Source of the DNA: Clostridium sp. UBA6758
GTDB lineage: Bacteria > Bacillota > Clostridia > Clostridiales > Clostridiaceae
Assembly: GCA_002453475.1 (NCBI GenBank)
Contig: DKGY01000071.1
Location: 158,444 to 189,438 of the forward strand
Reading direction: 5' to 3'
Length of the DNA: 30,995 bases
Within the stretch, counting starts at the first letter, position 1. Each line of letters opens with the position of its first letter. Both the position numbers and the translations under genes were made by a program. Shown in pieces: positions 7,629 to 16,429 of the stretch. Under the pieces are notes generated by a model that ran no database searches, was not told the DNA's origin, and saw nothing but the letters and a program-made list of their open reading frames with translations.

Positions 7629-8570
7629 TTATTTATAGTATGACAAAGCTTTTCTTCCCATTTTAGTCCAAACTGATTGAAAAACTGCTTTATCCACTTT
7701 TTCATTTTTAACTCCAGTTAAAGGATCATTATAATACAATGAACTCTCATCCATACCTGTAAGTAATACAGCATGTTGTGAATAATAGGAATTTATAACT
7801 GCCCCATTACTTGTCCAAGTATGAGATATTTTTGGTTCTTTGAATGTAGATGTTATCCATACTACAATTGGTCTTCCACTTGATAGTACCTTTTCCAACT
7901 CACCATAATCACAACCAGTTAAATCTAGTGCTTTATCTTGTAAGTATTCATTTATTACTGGAGCAAGAGCCTCAGGATCTATAGAATATCCTGGAGTCTT
8001 TCCTGTTATATCTCCAACGAATCCATTCTTCGGATTTCCCCATTCTATTATATTATCTTCTGAGTCATATTTTATTGGAGTTGAATCTCTCTTCACTTTT
8101 GCAATTACAGAATCCTTATCAACGTTAACTCCTGCATAATTTAACATCATAGTTAAAGATGTTGCCTCACATCCATTTTTATATTCTGGCAACTGATTAA
8201 TTATATCTACATCAAGATTTATTTCTCTTGATGCATTCAATGCTTTCTCTAATTCCTCTTTCTTTTTCTGAAGCTCTTCTTCTTTTAATCGCTTTTCTTC
8301 AGCTTTTTTAGCTTCTTCTTCTTCCTTAGCCTTTCTTTTAGCTTCTTCTTTTGCTGCCTTTTCTTCTTCTCTTTTTCTTTTTTTTTCTTCCTTCTCTAAC
8401 TTAGCTTCTTCCTCTGAACTTATATAGCTAATATTGCCTTTACTAGCCAAAAATCCCATATGATCTTGAAGAGCGCTAACCTTTCTACTTTCATATATAT
8501 ATATCTTAAATGTAATTGCTAATGCAACAAAGGAAAGTGCTAATATAAAGAATGTAAAAAGCTTTTTCAT
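7629..8570 (-). CDS. Membrane-anchored C39-like cysteine peptidase with charged coiled coil
   Basis: Of 313 residues, the first 25 or so form a hydrophobic anchor or signal (LFTFFILALSFVALAITF). A long Lys/Glu/Ala-rich coiled coil fills about residues 55-115. The C-terminal half matches the Peptidase_C39-like fold: Cys134 in NGCEATS, His266 in SQHAVLLTG and Asn281/Asp282 in YYNDPLTG form the expected active site. Such proteins act outside the membrane; substrates are unknown for most. The coiled coil probably spaces the domain from the membrane. GGAGGGAG lies just before the ATG. It converges on the M4 protease and shares its terminator, but I see no export transporter to suggest bacteriocin maturation. 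Confidence 0.85.
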   Translation of the reverse strand: MKKLFTFFILALSFVALAITFKIYIYESRKVSALQDHMGFLASKGNISYISSEEEAKLEKEEKKRKREEEKAAKEEAKRKAKEEEEAKKAEEKRLKEEELQKKKEELEKALNASREINLDVDIINQLPEYKNGCEATSLTMMLNYAGVNVDKDSVIAKVKRDSTPIKYDSEDNIIEWGNPKNGFVGDITGKTPGYSIDPEALAPVINEYLQDKALDLTGCDYGELEKVLSSGRPIVVWITSTFKEPKISHTWTSNGAVINSYYSQHAVLLTGMDESSLYYNDPLTGVKNEKVDKAVFQSVWTKMGRKALSYYK

Positions 8571-8674
8571 AGTACTCCCTCCTTAATATACAGCCTTCTT
8601 TGGACTATTAATCTTCACAGAGCATAGAATATTTTAAGTAATATATTTGTACAAAATAAAATATATAACAACTA

Positions 8675-9631
8675 TTAAAGGTTAACTTTAATATCTTCTA
8701 TAGATTCTATATCATTAATAGTTTTATTTTCATCCATCTTCTTAATATTATCGTCAAGTTCTAATTGTACTTTAGGAGGTTTAGTTGCAATATATACAGC
8801 TCCTATAATAATTATTGAACCTATTATTTGACTAATTCTTAAAGTTTCTCCAAGTATAAAGAAACTAAATATAAAGGTAACCACAGGACATAGATTTAAA
8901 AATAAAGTAGATATCCCTACATCCAATTCTTTGAAAGCAAAATTATATCCAAAGTTTCCAAAAGAAGAACATATTAGTGCTAAAAATAAAAGATTTAAAA
9001 TTATATTACCATTAATCATTTGAAAATTTATGGTCTCAAAAGGTAGTAACGGTATAAATGCCAATGTTCCAAAAATAGACTGATAGGTTGTAATAGTTAT
9101 ATTGGAATATTTTTTAAACAGCGGCTTTGTAATTATCAAATACCCACACCATGATATTACGCTCCCAAACATGTAAAGATATCCTGATAAAGATCCACTT
9201 ACTACATCTTTTCCTATAACTAAGTAAATTCCAAATATTGATACTACAATACTAATAATACTTAATCTAGATATCTTAGTTTTATAGAATATTTTATCTG
9301 CTATTATTGCTGCTACAGGTAAAGTAGCTACTATTATTGATGCTGAGTTAGCAGACACTCTTAATATACCATTATTTTCAAAGAAGAAATATAAGGTAAT
9401 AGCAAAAATTCCGCTAATAGCCAATCTTCCATAATCCTCTTTATTAACCTTCTCTTTATTTGTAAATTGCTTTATTATAATAAGTGTTACAGTGGCAATA
9501 AAAAACCTAACAAAGGCCATTGCTACAGGTGAAAATGCATCTAATACTACTTTTATACTAACAAATGATATTCCCCAAGCTACCACTACACCTATTAACG
9601 TTATGTACGCTAATGCTTTTCTTGTCTTCAT
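8675..9631 (-). CDS. EamA/DMT-family transporter
   Basis: The 318-residue protein has about ten hydrophobic segments arranged as two EamA repeats (start GVVVAWGISFVSIKVVLDAF; second repeat near residue 150, LYMFGSVISWCGYLIITK). This is the usual size and form of RhaT/YdcZ/EamA drug-metabolite transporters of the inner membrane, which export amino acids or other metabolites. The acidic cytoplasmic tail (DDNIKKMDENKTINDIESIE) is longer than usual. GGGGG precedes the ATG. Substrate cannot be told from sequence. It is separated from the ABC operon upstream by a terminator-like stem at 9737. Confidence 0.88.
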   Translation of the reverse strand: MKTRKALAYITLIGVVVAWGISFVSIKVVLDAFSPVAMAFVRFFIATVTLIIIKQFTNKEKVNKEDYGRLAISGIFAITLYFFFENNGILRVSANSASIIVATLPVAAIIADKIFYKTKISRLSIISIVVSIFGIYLVIGKDVVSGSLSGYLYMFGSVISWCGYLIITKPLFKKYSNITITTYQSIFGTLAFIPLLPFETINFQMINGNIILNLLFLALICSSFGNFGYNFAFKELDVGISTLFLNLCPVVTFIFSFFILGETLRISQIIGSIIIIGAVYIATKPPKVQLELDDNIKKMDENKTINDIESIEDIKVNL

Positions 9632-9736
9632 AATTTTTCCCCCTATCTGCTGGCTTAATTATATCATAAACTTTTACAAATTCTATTATTAATATTAAAC
9701 ATTTATTATACTCTGGTATCTTATATTCATATGATA

Positions 9737-9777
9737 AATCCATTACACTTATTTAAATCTGATAAATGTAATGGATT
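9737..9777. terminator. Terminator-like stem after the ABC permease gene
   Basis: AATCCATTACA and TGTAATGGATT form an 11-bp stem that can extend inward. It lies 10 bases after the permease stop. The T run is stronger on the plus strand, so termination of the minus-strand operon is likely but not certain. Confidence 0.6.
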
Positions 9778-9787
9778 ATTTTTTATT

Positions 9788-10582
9788 TTATAGCTTTGTG
9801 GCATATTTTTTTTCAAAATAATGAACTACTTCATACATTAAATAAGCAATTATTGAAAGTATAACTACACTCATCATTACCATATCTAATTGTGCTACTT
9901 GCCCTCCATATACTATTAAGAATCCAAGACCTTCTTTTGCTACTAAGAACTCTCCCATTATTACCCCTACCCAAGAAAGACCTACACTTATCTTTAATGC
10001 AGATATAAAAGTTGGCGTTGTAGCTGGAATTATTAAATTAGTTAAAATTTTAAACTTTGATGCTCCAAAGGTCTTTAAAAGCTTTATTTTATCTTCTTCT
10101 ACTTCTCTAAAACCTGAAAGTATGCTTATTATTGTAGAAATTATAGAAATTAACAATGCCATAATTATAATTGCCTTCATTCCATTCCCTGCCCAAAATA
10201 TTATTATAGGTCCTAAAGCTACCTTTGGAAGAGCATTTAATACTACAATATACGGATCTAAGACATTTGAAAGAAAGTCTGACCACCATAGCATTATAGC
10301 AATTATAGTCCCTAGCAAGGTCCCTAAAGTAAATCCAATTATGGTTTCATAACAAGTTATCGTTATGTGCTTAGTTAAAGCTCCGTCATTATATAACTTC
10401 ATGAAACTCTTAAACATTCGCGATGGTGTACTAGTTAAAAATGGGTCAATCACCTTTAGATCGCCTAATATTTCCCATAGAAGAAAAAATACAACTAATA
10501 TAAGTATCCTCGTAAAAATAATCTTTCTTCTGCTACTTTTTACCTTCTTTAGATATTCTTCATGTTCCTTACTTATCATCAT
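9788..10582 (-). CDS. ABC transporter permease, SsuC/TauC/ThiX family
   Basis: This inner-membrane subunit has a BPD_transp_1 domain with about six membrane spans and an EAA-like loop (LLKTFGASKFKILTNLIIPA). I place the start at ATG 10582 (MMISKEHEEY, 264 residues) because AAGGAG lies 7 bases upstream. An ATG at 10636 would extend 67 bases into the ATPase gene and has no good ribosome binding site. The chosen start overlaps the ATPase stop by 14 bases, so the two are translationally coupled. With the ATPase and lipoprotein it forms an importer of the sulfonate/taurine/nitrate/thiamine-precursor class. Confidence 0.9.
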   Translation of the reverse strand: MMISKEHEEYLKKVKSSRRKIIFTRILILVVFFLLWEILGDLKVIDPFLTSTPSRMFKSFMKLYNDGALTKHITITCYETIIGFTLGTLLGTIIAIMLWWSDFLSNVLDPYIVVLNALPKVALGPIIIFWAGNGMKAIIIMALLISIISTIISILSGFREVEEDKIKLLKTFGASKFKILTNLIIPATTPTFISALKISVGLSWVGVIMGEFLVAKEGLGFLIVYGGQVAQLDMVMMSVVILSIIAYLMYEVVHYFEKKYATKL

Positions 10583-11336
10583 AATCCATCTCCTTCCATA
10601 TGTCATTAAAATATAATCTAAACTTACTGTGTTCACGACACTTTAAAGGAGTTAAATTTTCTCCATCAAATTCTATATTAATAATTTTCTTTATTACAGC
10701 TGGTCTTTTAGATAATACCATTACCCTAGATGACATAGACACAGCCTCTGATATGTCATGAGTAACCATGATGGCTGTTTTCCCTTCATTTTTGATTATT
10801 TCGTATATTTCATCACTCACGTTGAGTCTAGTTTGATAATCTAAAGCTGAAAAAGGTTCATCTAAAAGTAAAACTTCTGGATCTAAAGCTAAGGTTCTAA
10901 TTAAAGCTACTCTTTGCCTCATACCACCTGATAATTGTCTAGGATAATGATCCTTGAACTCCCATAAATTATAGTTTCTTAATAGTTTTTCTAATTTTAT
11001 TTTTGCATCTTCATTCATCATCTTTTTAATTTTTAATCCTATGCTTACATTTTGCAATACCGTTAACCACTCAAATAGTTGATCCTTTTGAAACATGTAT
11101 CCAATTTTATTTGAGTACCCTTCTTGAACACGTCCATCAACTAATATATCCCCTGATGAAGCTTCAATAAGCCCAGATACTATATTTAAAAGTGTGGATT
11201 TTCCACATCCTGAAGGTCCAACTATACTTACAAACTCTCCACCTTCTACTGTGAAGTTAATATCTTTTAAGGCAACAGTTTCTGCAGATAATGTATGATA
11301 GTTCATGTAGACATTCTTTATTTCTATTCTATTCAT
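10569..11336 (-). CDS. ABC transporter ATP-binding protein, SsuB/TauB/ThiZ family
   Basis: The 255-residue cytoplasmic ATPase powers the importer. Walker A is GPSGCGKST (residues 40-48), the Q-loop is MFQKDQL, the signature is LSGGMRQ (135-141), Walker B is LLLDEP (156-161), and the switch His is His193 (VTHD). All catalytic residues are present. GGAGATGGAGAT precedes ATG. The gene overlaps the permease and sits 258 bases downstream of the substrate-binding lipoprotein, with a hairpin in the gap. Confidence 0.95.
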   Translation of the reverse strand: MNRIEIKNVYMNYHTLSAETVALKDINFTVEGGEFVSIVGPSGCGKSTLLNIVSGLIEASSGDILVDGRVQEGYSNKIGYMFQKDQLFEWLTVLQNVSIGLKIKKMMNEDAKIKLEKLLRNYNLWEFKDHYPRQLSGGMRQRVALIRTLALDPEVLLLDEPFSALDYQTRLNVSDEIYEIIKNEGKTAIMVTHDISEAVSMSSRVMVLSKRPAVIKKIINIEFDGENLTPLKCREHSKFRLYFNDIWKEMDYDDK

Positions 11337-11496
11337 ATCTCCATCTCCATATCTTTATTTTTTATCTTTTTAGTTTTCTAATTTATTTTCTATAATTACT
11401 TGTAATCTTTAGCTTCTGAATTCTTTAATATTTTATAGTACTAATATATGAGGTTATAATAAATGTTGATAACAAAACTTATATGGTATATAAATA

Positions 11497-11536
11497 AAAG
11501 GAATATGCCTTCCGAACCCTAAAGACATGTTCCTTT
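11497..11536. terminator. Intercistronic hairpin between lipoprotein and ATPase genes
   Basis: AAAGGAATATG and CATGTTCCTTT pair over 11 positions with one mismatch or wobble. It lies 58 bases after the lipoprotein stop. On the minus strand only a weak T-rich stretch follows (CTTTTATTTAT). It could be a partial terminator or an mRNA-stabilising stem that keeps binding-protein levels above those of the membrane subunits. Confidence 0.45.
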
Positions 11537-11594
11537 AAAATTATTTATTTGTGTATGCAATTTATAGTTTTTAATTATGATTGAAAATCATTTT

Positions 11595-12638
11595 TTATTT
11601 CTTTATAGCCTTTTCACTAATTGAATTATTAACTATATCTTTAAATGGTGGTCTTTTAGTTAAAATTTCAGAGTCATAGGATTCTATAATATCCATTAAT
11701 CTATTCATGTCCTCTTCACTTACTGTAGGAGTTTTAGCATACGCTTCTATTTTTTTATAGTTTCCTACAACTGTTGCTATTACTTCTTCATCTGTACCTG
11801 GAAAGAACTCTTTTATAGAAGCCGCAACCGTAGCATCCTCATTAGACATTACCCATTCTTGTCCCTTTTGAATAGCCTTAACAAATTTTACTAAAAGTTC
11901 TTCATTGTCATTAATATAAGATTGAACAGCATAAAAACATGTGTATGGAAGGTTTCCCGCACTTTCTCCAATAGATGCTGCTACAGAACCATTTATTTCA
12001 TTTGCAATTACGCTAGCAGTTGGCTCAAATATAGCCGCATAATCTCCAGTACCACCTTTAAATGCTCCTGGAACTGCATCAAATGCTATATTAGTAACTA
12101 AATTTAAGTCCTTATCCTTGTCTATATTCTCATTTTTTAGTACATATTCAAGGGCCATTTCAGGTACTCCGCCAGGTCTTCCCCCTATAACCATCTTTCC
12201 TTTAATGTCTTGCCAAGAAAACTCACTATGTTTTTCTCTAGATACTAAGAATGATCCGTCCTTTTGAGTTAACTGAGCAAATACTACTGGATAATCTTCT
12301 CTACCTTGATTATAAATATACATTACTTGTTCTGGTCCTGAGAATCCAATATCAACGCTTCCACTAATAAGTTGTTGCATAGTTTTATCTGCACCTTGAC
12401 CTGTAGAAAGTTCAATTTCAATTCCTTCCTCTTCAAAGAATCCCTCACTAATAGCTACATACATTGGTGCATAAAAAATTGATCTGGTTACTTCATTAAG
12501 TCGTATGGTTGTTATTTTATCTTTATTGCCTTCATTTCCTTTGTCTATTGATTCATTTTTATTACATCCTGTAAGTAGTCCAACACATATAAATGCACAA
12601 ATTAAAGCACTTAATAACTTAATAGTCTTCTTTCTCAT
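11595..12638 (-). CDS. NMT1/SsuA-like substrate-binding lipoprotein of ABC importer
   Basis: The 347-residue protein has a lipoprotein signal ending in LLTGC, with Cys25 as the lipid attachment site. The mature part is the type-2 periplasmic-binding fold of NMT1/THI5-like and SsuA proteins: YAPMYVAISEGFFEEEGIEI, then LISGSVDIGFSGPEQ, then GGRPGGVPEMALEY. It would capture the ligand outside the cell for the permease and ATPase encoded downstream. Family members bind pyrimidine precursors of thiamine, alkanesulfonates, nitrate or riboflavin-like compounds; the sequence does not settle which. No TPP riboswitch precedes it, so thiamine control is not supported. Confidence 0.88.
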   Translation of the reverse strand: MRKKTIKLLSALICAFICVGLLTGCNKNESIDKGNEGNKDKITTIRLNEVTRSIFYAPMYVAISEGFFEEEGIEIELSTGQGADKTMQQLISGSVDIGFSGPEQVMYIYNQGREDYPVVFAQLTQKDGSFLVSREKHSEFSWQDIKGKMVIGGRPGGVPEMALEYVLKNENIDKDKDLNLVTNIAFDAVPGAFKGGTGDYAAIFEPTASVIANEINGSVAASIGESAGNLPYTCFYAVQSYINDNEELLVKFVKAIQKGQEWVMSNEDATVAASIKEFFPGTDEEVIATVVGNYKKIEAYAKTPTVSEEDMNRLMDIIESYDSEILTKRPPFKDIVNNSISEKAIKK

Positions 12639-12814
12639 AATCTCCTCCTAAAATAATATTAGTAACCCAATTTAACAATTCACTTACTCATACTCTATAA
12701 TATGTAGAATAATTATTTTTGCTATTTTTATAATAGGATAATTTTTAGATTAATTTTACCATTAAAGTATTATTATGTTATAATAGTGTTAAAATGTACA
12801 AGGAGTTGATAAAT
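12639..12814. promoter_or_regulatory. Divergent promoter region, ABC importer and pepF
   Basis: For the plus-strand gene, TATAAT at 12779-12784 and TTTACC about 18 bases upstream form a plausible sigma-A promoter, with initiation near 12791. AAGGAG at 12800-12805 follows. On the minus strand TAGGAGGAG precedes the lipoprotein ATG. I see no riboswitch or strong dyad here. Confidence 0.6.
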
Positions 12815-14587
12815 TTGGAACTTAATTGGAGTCTCAAAGAGCTTTATTCTTCCTTTGAATGCAATGAATTTAAAGAAGATTTGAATAAGCTAGATGAACT
12901 TATAGAAAATTTCATAACCACTGCTAATAGCATTATTAATAGTAAAGATTCACCTGATAAATTGTTAGAAAATTTTATATCTATGAATATAGAATTAAAA
13001 ACTCTAGCAAGAAAGTTAGGTAGTATGGTTCACTTAACTCTTAGTGTAGATACTAAAAATTCAACTGCTTTAAAATATGATGATATTCTTTCTTCTAAGA
13101 TTAGTAATCTAGCTGAAAGTGAATCTAAAATTACAAAATGGATTGGAAATCTTAAAGATTTAGATAAAATAATTCAGGGTTCTAAATTGCTTAAAGAACA
13201 TAACTTTTTTCTTAAAGAAAAAGCGGAAAATGCAAAATATATTCTAAGTGATAAAGAAGAGGCTATAATAGCAAAAGTTAAAAATACTGGTTCAAATGCT
13301 TGGTGCAAACTTAAAAATGTATTAACTTCTAGCCTTATGGTTGATATAGAATTAGATGGAGAAAATAAACAACTCCCTTTGTCAATGATTAGAAATATGG
13401 CTTATGAAGCTGATTCCACTATCAGAAAAAGAGCATATGAGGCTGAAATTAAGTCGTATGAAAAAATCCATGATGGTATGGCAGCAGCCATAAATGGAAT
13501 AAAAGGTGAGGTTATAACACTTTGTAGTATGAGAGGTTTTTCTTCTCCACTAGATAAAACTCTTTTTAACTCAAGAATGGATAAGAAAATTTTAGATGCT
13601 ATGCTAGATGCTATGAAAGAATCAATGTCTGTGTTTAGAAAATATCTTAAAAGAAAAGGCGAACTTTTAGACCATAAAAATGGTCTACCATTTTATGATC
13701 TATTTGCCCCTATAGGAAATGTCGATATGACTTATACCTATGAAGATGGATGTAAATGTGTAGTTGATAACTTTAGAACCTTTAGTGATGATTTAGCGGA
13801 TTTTGCTAAAAATGCTATGGAAAAATCATGGATAGATGTTTTACCTAAAGAAGGAAAAGTAGGAGGTGCATTCTGCTCTAGACTTCCTCATGTTGGTGAG
13901 AGTAGAGTATTATTAAACTATGGAAATACCTTTAGTGATGTAGTTACTCTTTCACATGAGCTCGGTCATGGATATCATGGATATTGCCTTAACAATGAAA
14001 GTATATTAAATGCACAATATCCTATGCCAATAGCAGAAACAGCTTCTAACTTCTGCGAAACTATAGTAAAAAAAGCAGCAATTAAAACCGCTACTAAGGA
14101 AGAGGCCTTCTCTATCTTAGAAAGTGAAATTAGTGACTGTACTCAAGTCATAGTTGATATTTATAGCAGGTTTTTATTTGAAAGCGAATTATTTAAAAGA
14201 AGAAAGGAAAGTTCTCTTAGTGTAAAAGATTTAAATGAAATAATGATTAATGCCCAAAAAGAAGCTTATGGAGATGGCCTTGACCCTAATTACCTTCATC
14301 CCTATATGTGGGCTTGTAAAACTCATTATTATTATGCTGATAATAATTTCTATAACTTCCCTTATGCTTTTGGTCAACTATTTGCAAAAGGTCTTTATGC
14401 TGAATACTTAAAGAGAGGCAATTCCTTCCCCGAGCAATATAAAACCCTTCTTTCAGTAACAGGAAAAAATTCCTTAAGTGATGTGGCTAAAATAATGAAT
14501 ATTGATATCACTTCTAAGGATTTTTGGAGAACTTCTTTAAAAATGATAGAAGAAGACATTAATCTTTTCTTAAAATTTAATAATTAA
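12815..14587 (+). CDS. pepF: Oligoendopeptidase F (M3 family), TTG start
   Basis: A cytoplasmic zinc peptidase that cleaves short peptides. HELGH at His381-Glu382-His385, followed by the Glu-containing PMPIAETASNF, is the M3 active site. The N-terminal PepF domain begins LNWSLKELYSSF, and the length (590 residues) is normal. I prefer TTG 12815, with AAGGAG 9 bases upstream. The in-frame ATG at 12794 lies about 10 bases after the -10 box, leaves almost no leader and lacks a ribosome binding site. It is monocistronic, closed by a terminator at 14611. It probably finishes breakdown of imported or intracellular oligopeptides. Confidence 0.93.
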   Translation: MELNWSLKELYSSFECNEFKEDLNKLDELIENFITTANSIINSKDSPDKLLENFISMNIELKTLARKLGSMVHLTLSVDTKNSTALKYDDILSSKISNLAESESKITKWIGNLKDLDKIIQGSKLLKEHNFFLKEKAENAKYILSDKEEAIIAKVKNTGSNAWCKLKNVLTSSLMVDIELDGENKQLPLSMIRNMAYEADSTIRKRAYEAEIKSYEKIHDGMAAAINGIKGEVITLCSMRGFSSPLDKTLFNSRMDKKILDAMLDAMKESMSVFRKYLKRKGELLDHKNGLPFYDLFAPIGNVDMTYTYEDGCKCVVDNFRTFSDDLADFAKNAMEKSWIDVLPKEGKVGGAFCSRLPHVGESRVLLNYGNTFSDVVTLSHELGHGYHGYCLNNESILNAQYPMPIAETASNFCETIVKKAAIKTATKEEAFSILESEISDCTQVIVDIYSRFLFESELFKRRKESSLSVKDLNEIMINAQKEAYGDGLDPNYLHPYMWACKTHYYYADNNFYNFPYAFGQLFAKGLYAEYLKRGNSFPEQYKTLLSVTGKNSLSDVAKIMNIDITSKDFWRTSLKMIEEDINLFLKFNN

Positions 14588-14610
14588 AATTATATTACAA
14601 GTTTAATAAT

Positions 14611-14646
14611 AACAGTGTGATTTAGATTATTTTAAATCACACTGTT
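14611..14646. terminator. Terminator between pepF and APC permease
   Basis: AACAGTGTGATTTA and TAAATCACACTGTT form a perfect 14-bp stem 24 bases after the pepF stop. It can serve both convergent genes. Confidence 0.88.
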
Positions 14647-14683
14647 TATTATTTCATATATTAAATTGGTTAATAAATCTGTA

Positions 14684-16075
14684 CTATTTCTCTAATCCTG
14701 CAGCTTCTCTTATTTTATCTACATTCTTATCTTCTTTATTCTTTTGAAGCATCATGTAAACATATATTGGTATTCCTACAAGCATTAATATAAATCCATA
14801 CATTACTACATCAGCGCCTGTTCCATATATAGCATATATAGAATAAGCAAATGCAAGTAATGAGAAGAATGAACTCTTTAAGAAGTTTATAAAGCTAAAA
14901 TCTTTTGATTTCTTACATAGTAATACTATTTCAGCAGCTGCTGAGAATGTGTATGCTGGTAAGAATGATAATGTAGCTAGTAATATCATAAAGTCAAATG
15001 CACTTCTAAGAGACCCCACATAGTTCATTATTAAAAGCAGATTCATGCATGTACTTCCTATAACAAGAGATGCTACTGGAGTATTAAATTTAGGATTGAT
15101 ACGTTTAAATATTGCTGGGAATAATCCATCTTCAGCTGCTCCAACAGCACTTCTAGCTGTAGTTAATAACCATCCAGAAGTTGCTCCCAAAGTAGAAATT
15201 AGTGCACCAGCAGCTATGAAAGTTCCTCCCCATGAAGCTCCTGTAGCTTTATTTATAATATCTGCTAATGGTGCATCTGAATTTGCAAGAGCTGCCTGAT
15301 CCATAGCTCCCATAGAAACAATACTCATCACAATATATATAACAGATACTATTAAGATTCCATATATAGTACTTTTTTTAATATTCTTTTCTGGATTTTT
15401 TATTTCTCCACCTGCTACTGTAGCACTTTCTAATCCTACGAAAGCCCATAGTGCTATAGCTATAGCTGATGGTAATGTTCCCATGCCACTTACTTCTGGA
15501 CTAGAAACAGTATTCATATAGCTTGGATCAAAGTTTAGTGCAGCAATTACAATAAACACAACAAGTACTGCAATTTTTAACACAGTTGATATAACTCCTA
15601 TTTTTCCAACGTACTTTACACCATATATATTTATTAATGTAAATATCCATACCACTGCAGAAGATATCAAGAATGCAGCTAGTGGATTGTTAGCAGCTGG
15701 AACAAAGTATGTAAAATAACTCATAAATGCTGTAATTATCGCAGCATTACCTACCCACGCACCTATCCAAAAGGACCATGCAATTAAAAATCCTGCAAAA
15801 TCACCAAAGGCAGCTCTTGTATAAACAATTGGGCCTCCAGTTTTAGGCATTTTTGATCCCAAATTAGCAAAGCTTAAGGCAATAAGTAATGATCCTATGG
15901 AAGTTAAAACCCATGCTAGTATAGCTACTTTAGGATTTGTCACTCTCGCAAAGCTCGCAGGCGACATGAAAATTCCTGAACCTATTACATTTCCAACTAC
16001 AATAGCTGTAGCCGCAGCTAGTCCAAGATCTCTTTTAAGTGATCCATCAGTTTGTATTGTGTCTTTTTTAGCCAT
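14684..16075 (-). CDS. APC-family amino acid permease/antiporter
   Basis: This 463-residue membrane protein has about 12 hydrophobic spans. The first helix carries the family's substrate-binding GSG motif (VVGNVIGSGIFMSP), followed by the conserved IGSLLIALSFANLGSKMPKTGGP region. The GLESATVAGGEIKNPEKN segment in span 6 is typical of basic amino acid/polyamine antiporters (APA group). The protein starts at residue 1 without a cleavable signal. GGGGG precedes the ATG. It is the only gene in its transcript. Arginine, ornithine, lysine or a decarboxylation-linked exchange are possible, but I cannot assign the substrate. Confidence 0.9.
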   Translation of the reverse strand: MAKKDTIQTDGSLKRDLGLAAATAIVVGNVIGSGIFMSPASFARVTNPKVAILAWVLTSIGSLLIALSFANLGSKMPKTGGPIVYTRAAFGDFAGFLIAWSFWIGAWVGNAAIITAFMSYFTYFVPAANNPLAAFLISSAVVWIFTLINIYGVKYVGKIGVISTVLKIAVLVVFIVIAALNFDPSYMNTVSSPEVSGMGTLPSAIAIALWAFVGLESATVAGGEIKNPEKNIKKSTIYGILIVSVIYIVMSIVSMGAMDQAALANSDAPLADIINKATGASWGGTFIAAGALISTLGATSGWLLTTARSAVGAAEDGLFPAIFKRINPKFNTPVASLVIGSTCMNLLLIMNYVGSLRSAFDFMILLATLSFLPAYTFSAAAEIVLLCKKSKDFSFINFLKSSFFSLLAFAYSIYAIYGTGADVVMYGFILMLVGIPIYVYMMLQKNKEDKNVDKIREAAGLEK

Positions 16076-16370
16076 TTTTTTCCCCCTATAATTGCTTTGT
16101 TTTAAAAGTAAACTTATTTACTTTTAGAAACCTTAGACATTAAATTTCCATTCAATTATCTAGTTTAATTTAATCGATTACAAAAATCAACCTATTTTTA
16201 ATAAATTTTTTATTATTTTTAAAAGGAATTTATCGATATTTATCGCATTTATTGTATATTAAAGTATTTTTGCCAACCATATTCCATTATGTTAATTTAT
16301 ATCCATAATATACCTGGTGTTTTATTCCGTTAGTACATTTATTTATTACTCTTTTACTATTAAGCTAACA
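16076..16370. promoter_or_regulatory. Upstream region of APC permease with a perfect hairpin
   Basis: TAAAAGTAAA (16103-16112) and TTTACTTTTA (16117-16126) are perfect 10-bp arms around CTTA. They lie about 15 bases upstream of the GGGGG ribosome binding site and so fall in the mRNA leader or over the promoter. TTTATCG is also repeated (near 16230 and 16240). A regulator site or leader hairpin is possible; nothing else gene-like is seen in this stretch. Confidence 0.45.
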
Positions 16371-16403
16371 AAACTCTATGAAGAAACCTTCTCCATAGAG
16401 TTT
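16371..16403 (-). terminator. Terminator of the TDT transporter operon
   Basis: AAACTCTATG and CATAGAGTTT form a 10-bp stem with an inner AAG/CTT extension. On the minus strand it ends in GAGTTTTG, 27 bases after the stop. Confidence 0.82.
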
Positions 16404-16429
16404 ATTATGTTATAAAATTAACATTTTAA

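Noticed and set aside
9492..10616. Several short plus-strand ORFs across the permease and EamA genes
   Set aside because: They are antisense to well-supported membrane-protein genes and show no family features.
10583..10636. Longer N-terminus for the ABC permease
   Set aside because: It would overlap the ATPase gene by 68 bases and lacks a ribosome binding site; AAGGAG points to ATG 10582.
12639..12793. TPP riboswitch upstream of the NMT1-like lipoprotein
   Set aside because: The spacer is too short for one and lacks the conserved CUGAGA and ACCUGA-type elements.
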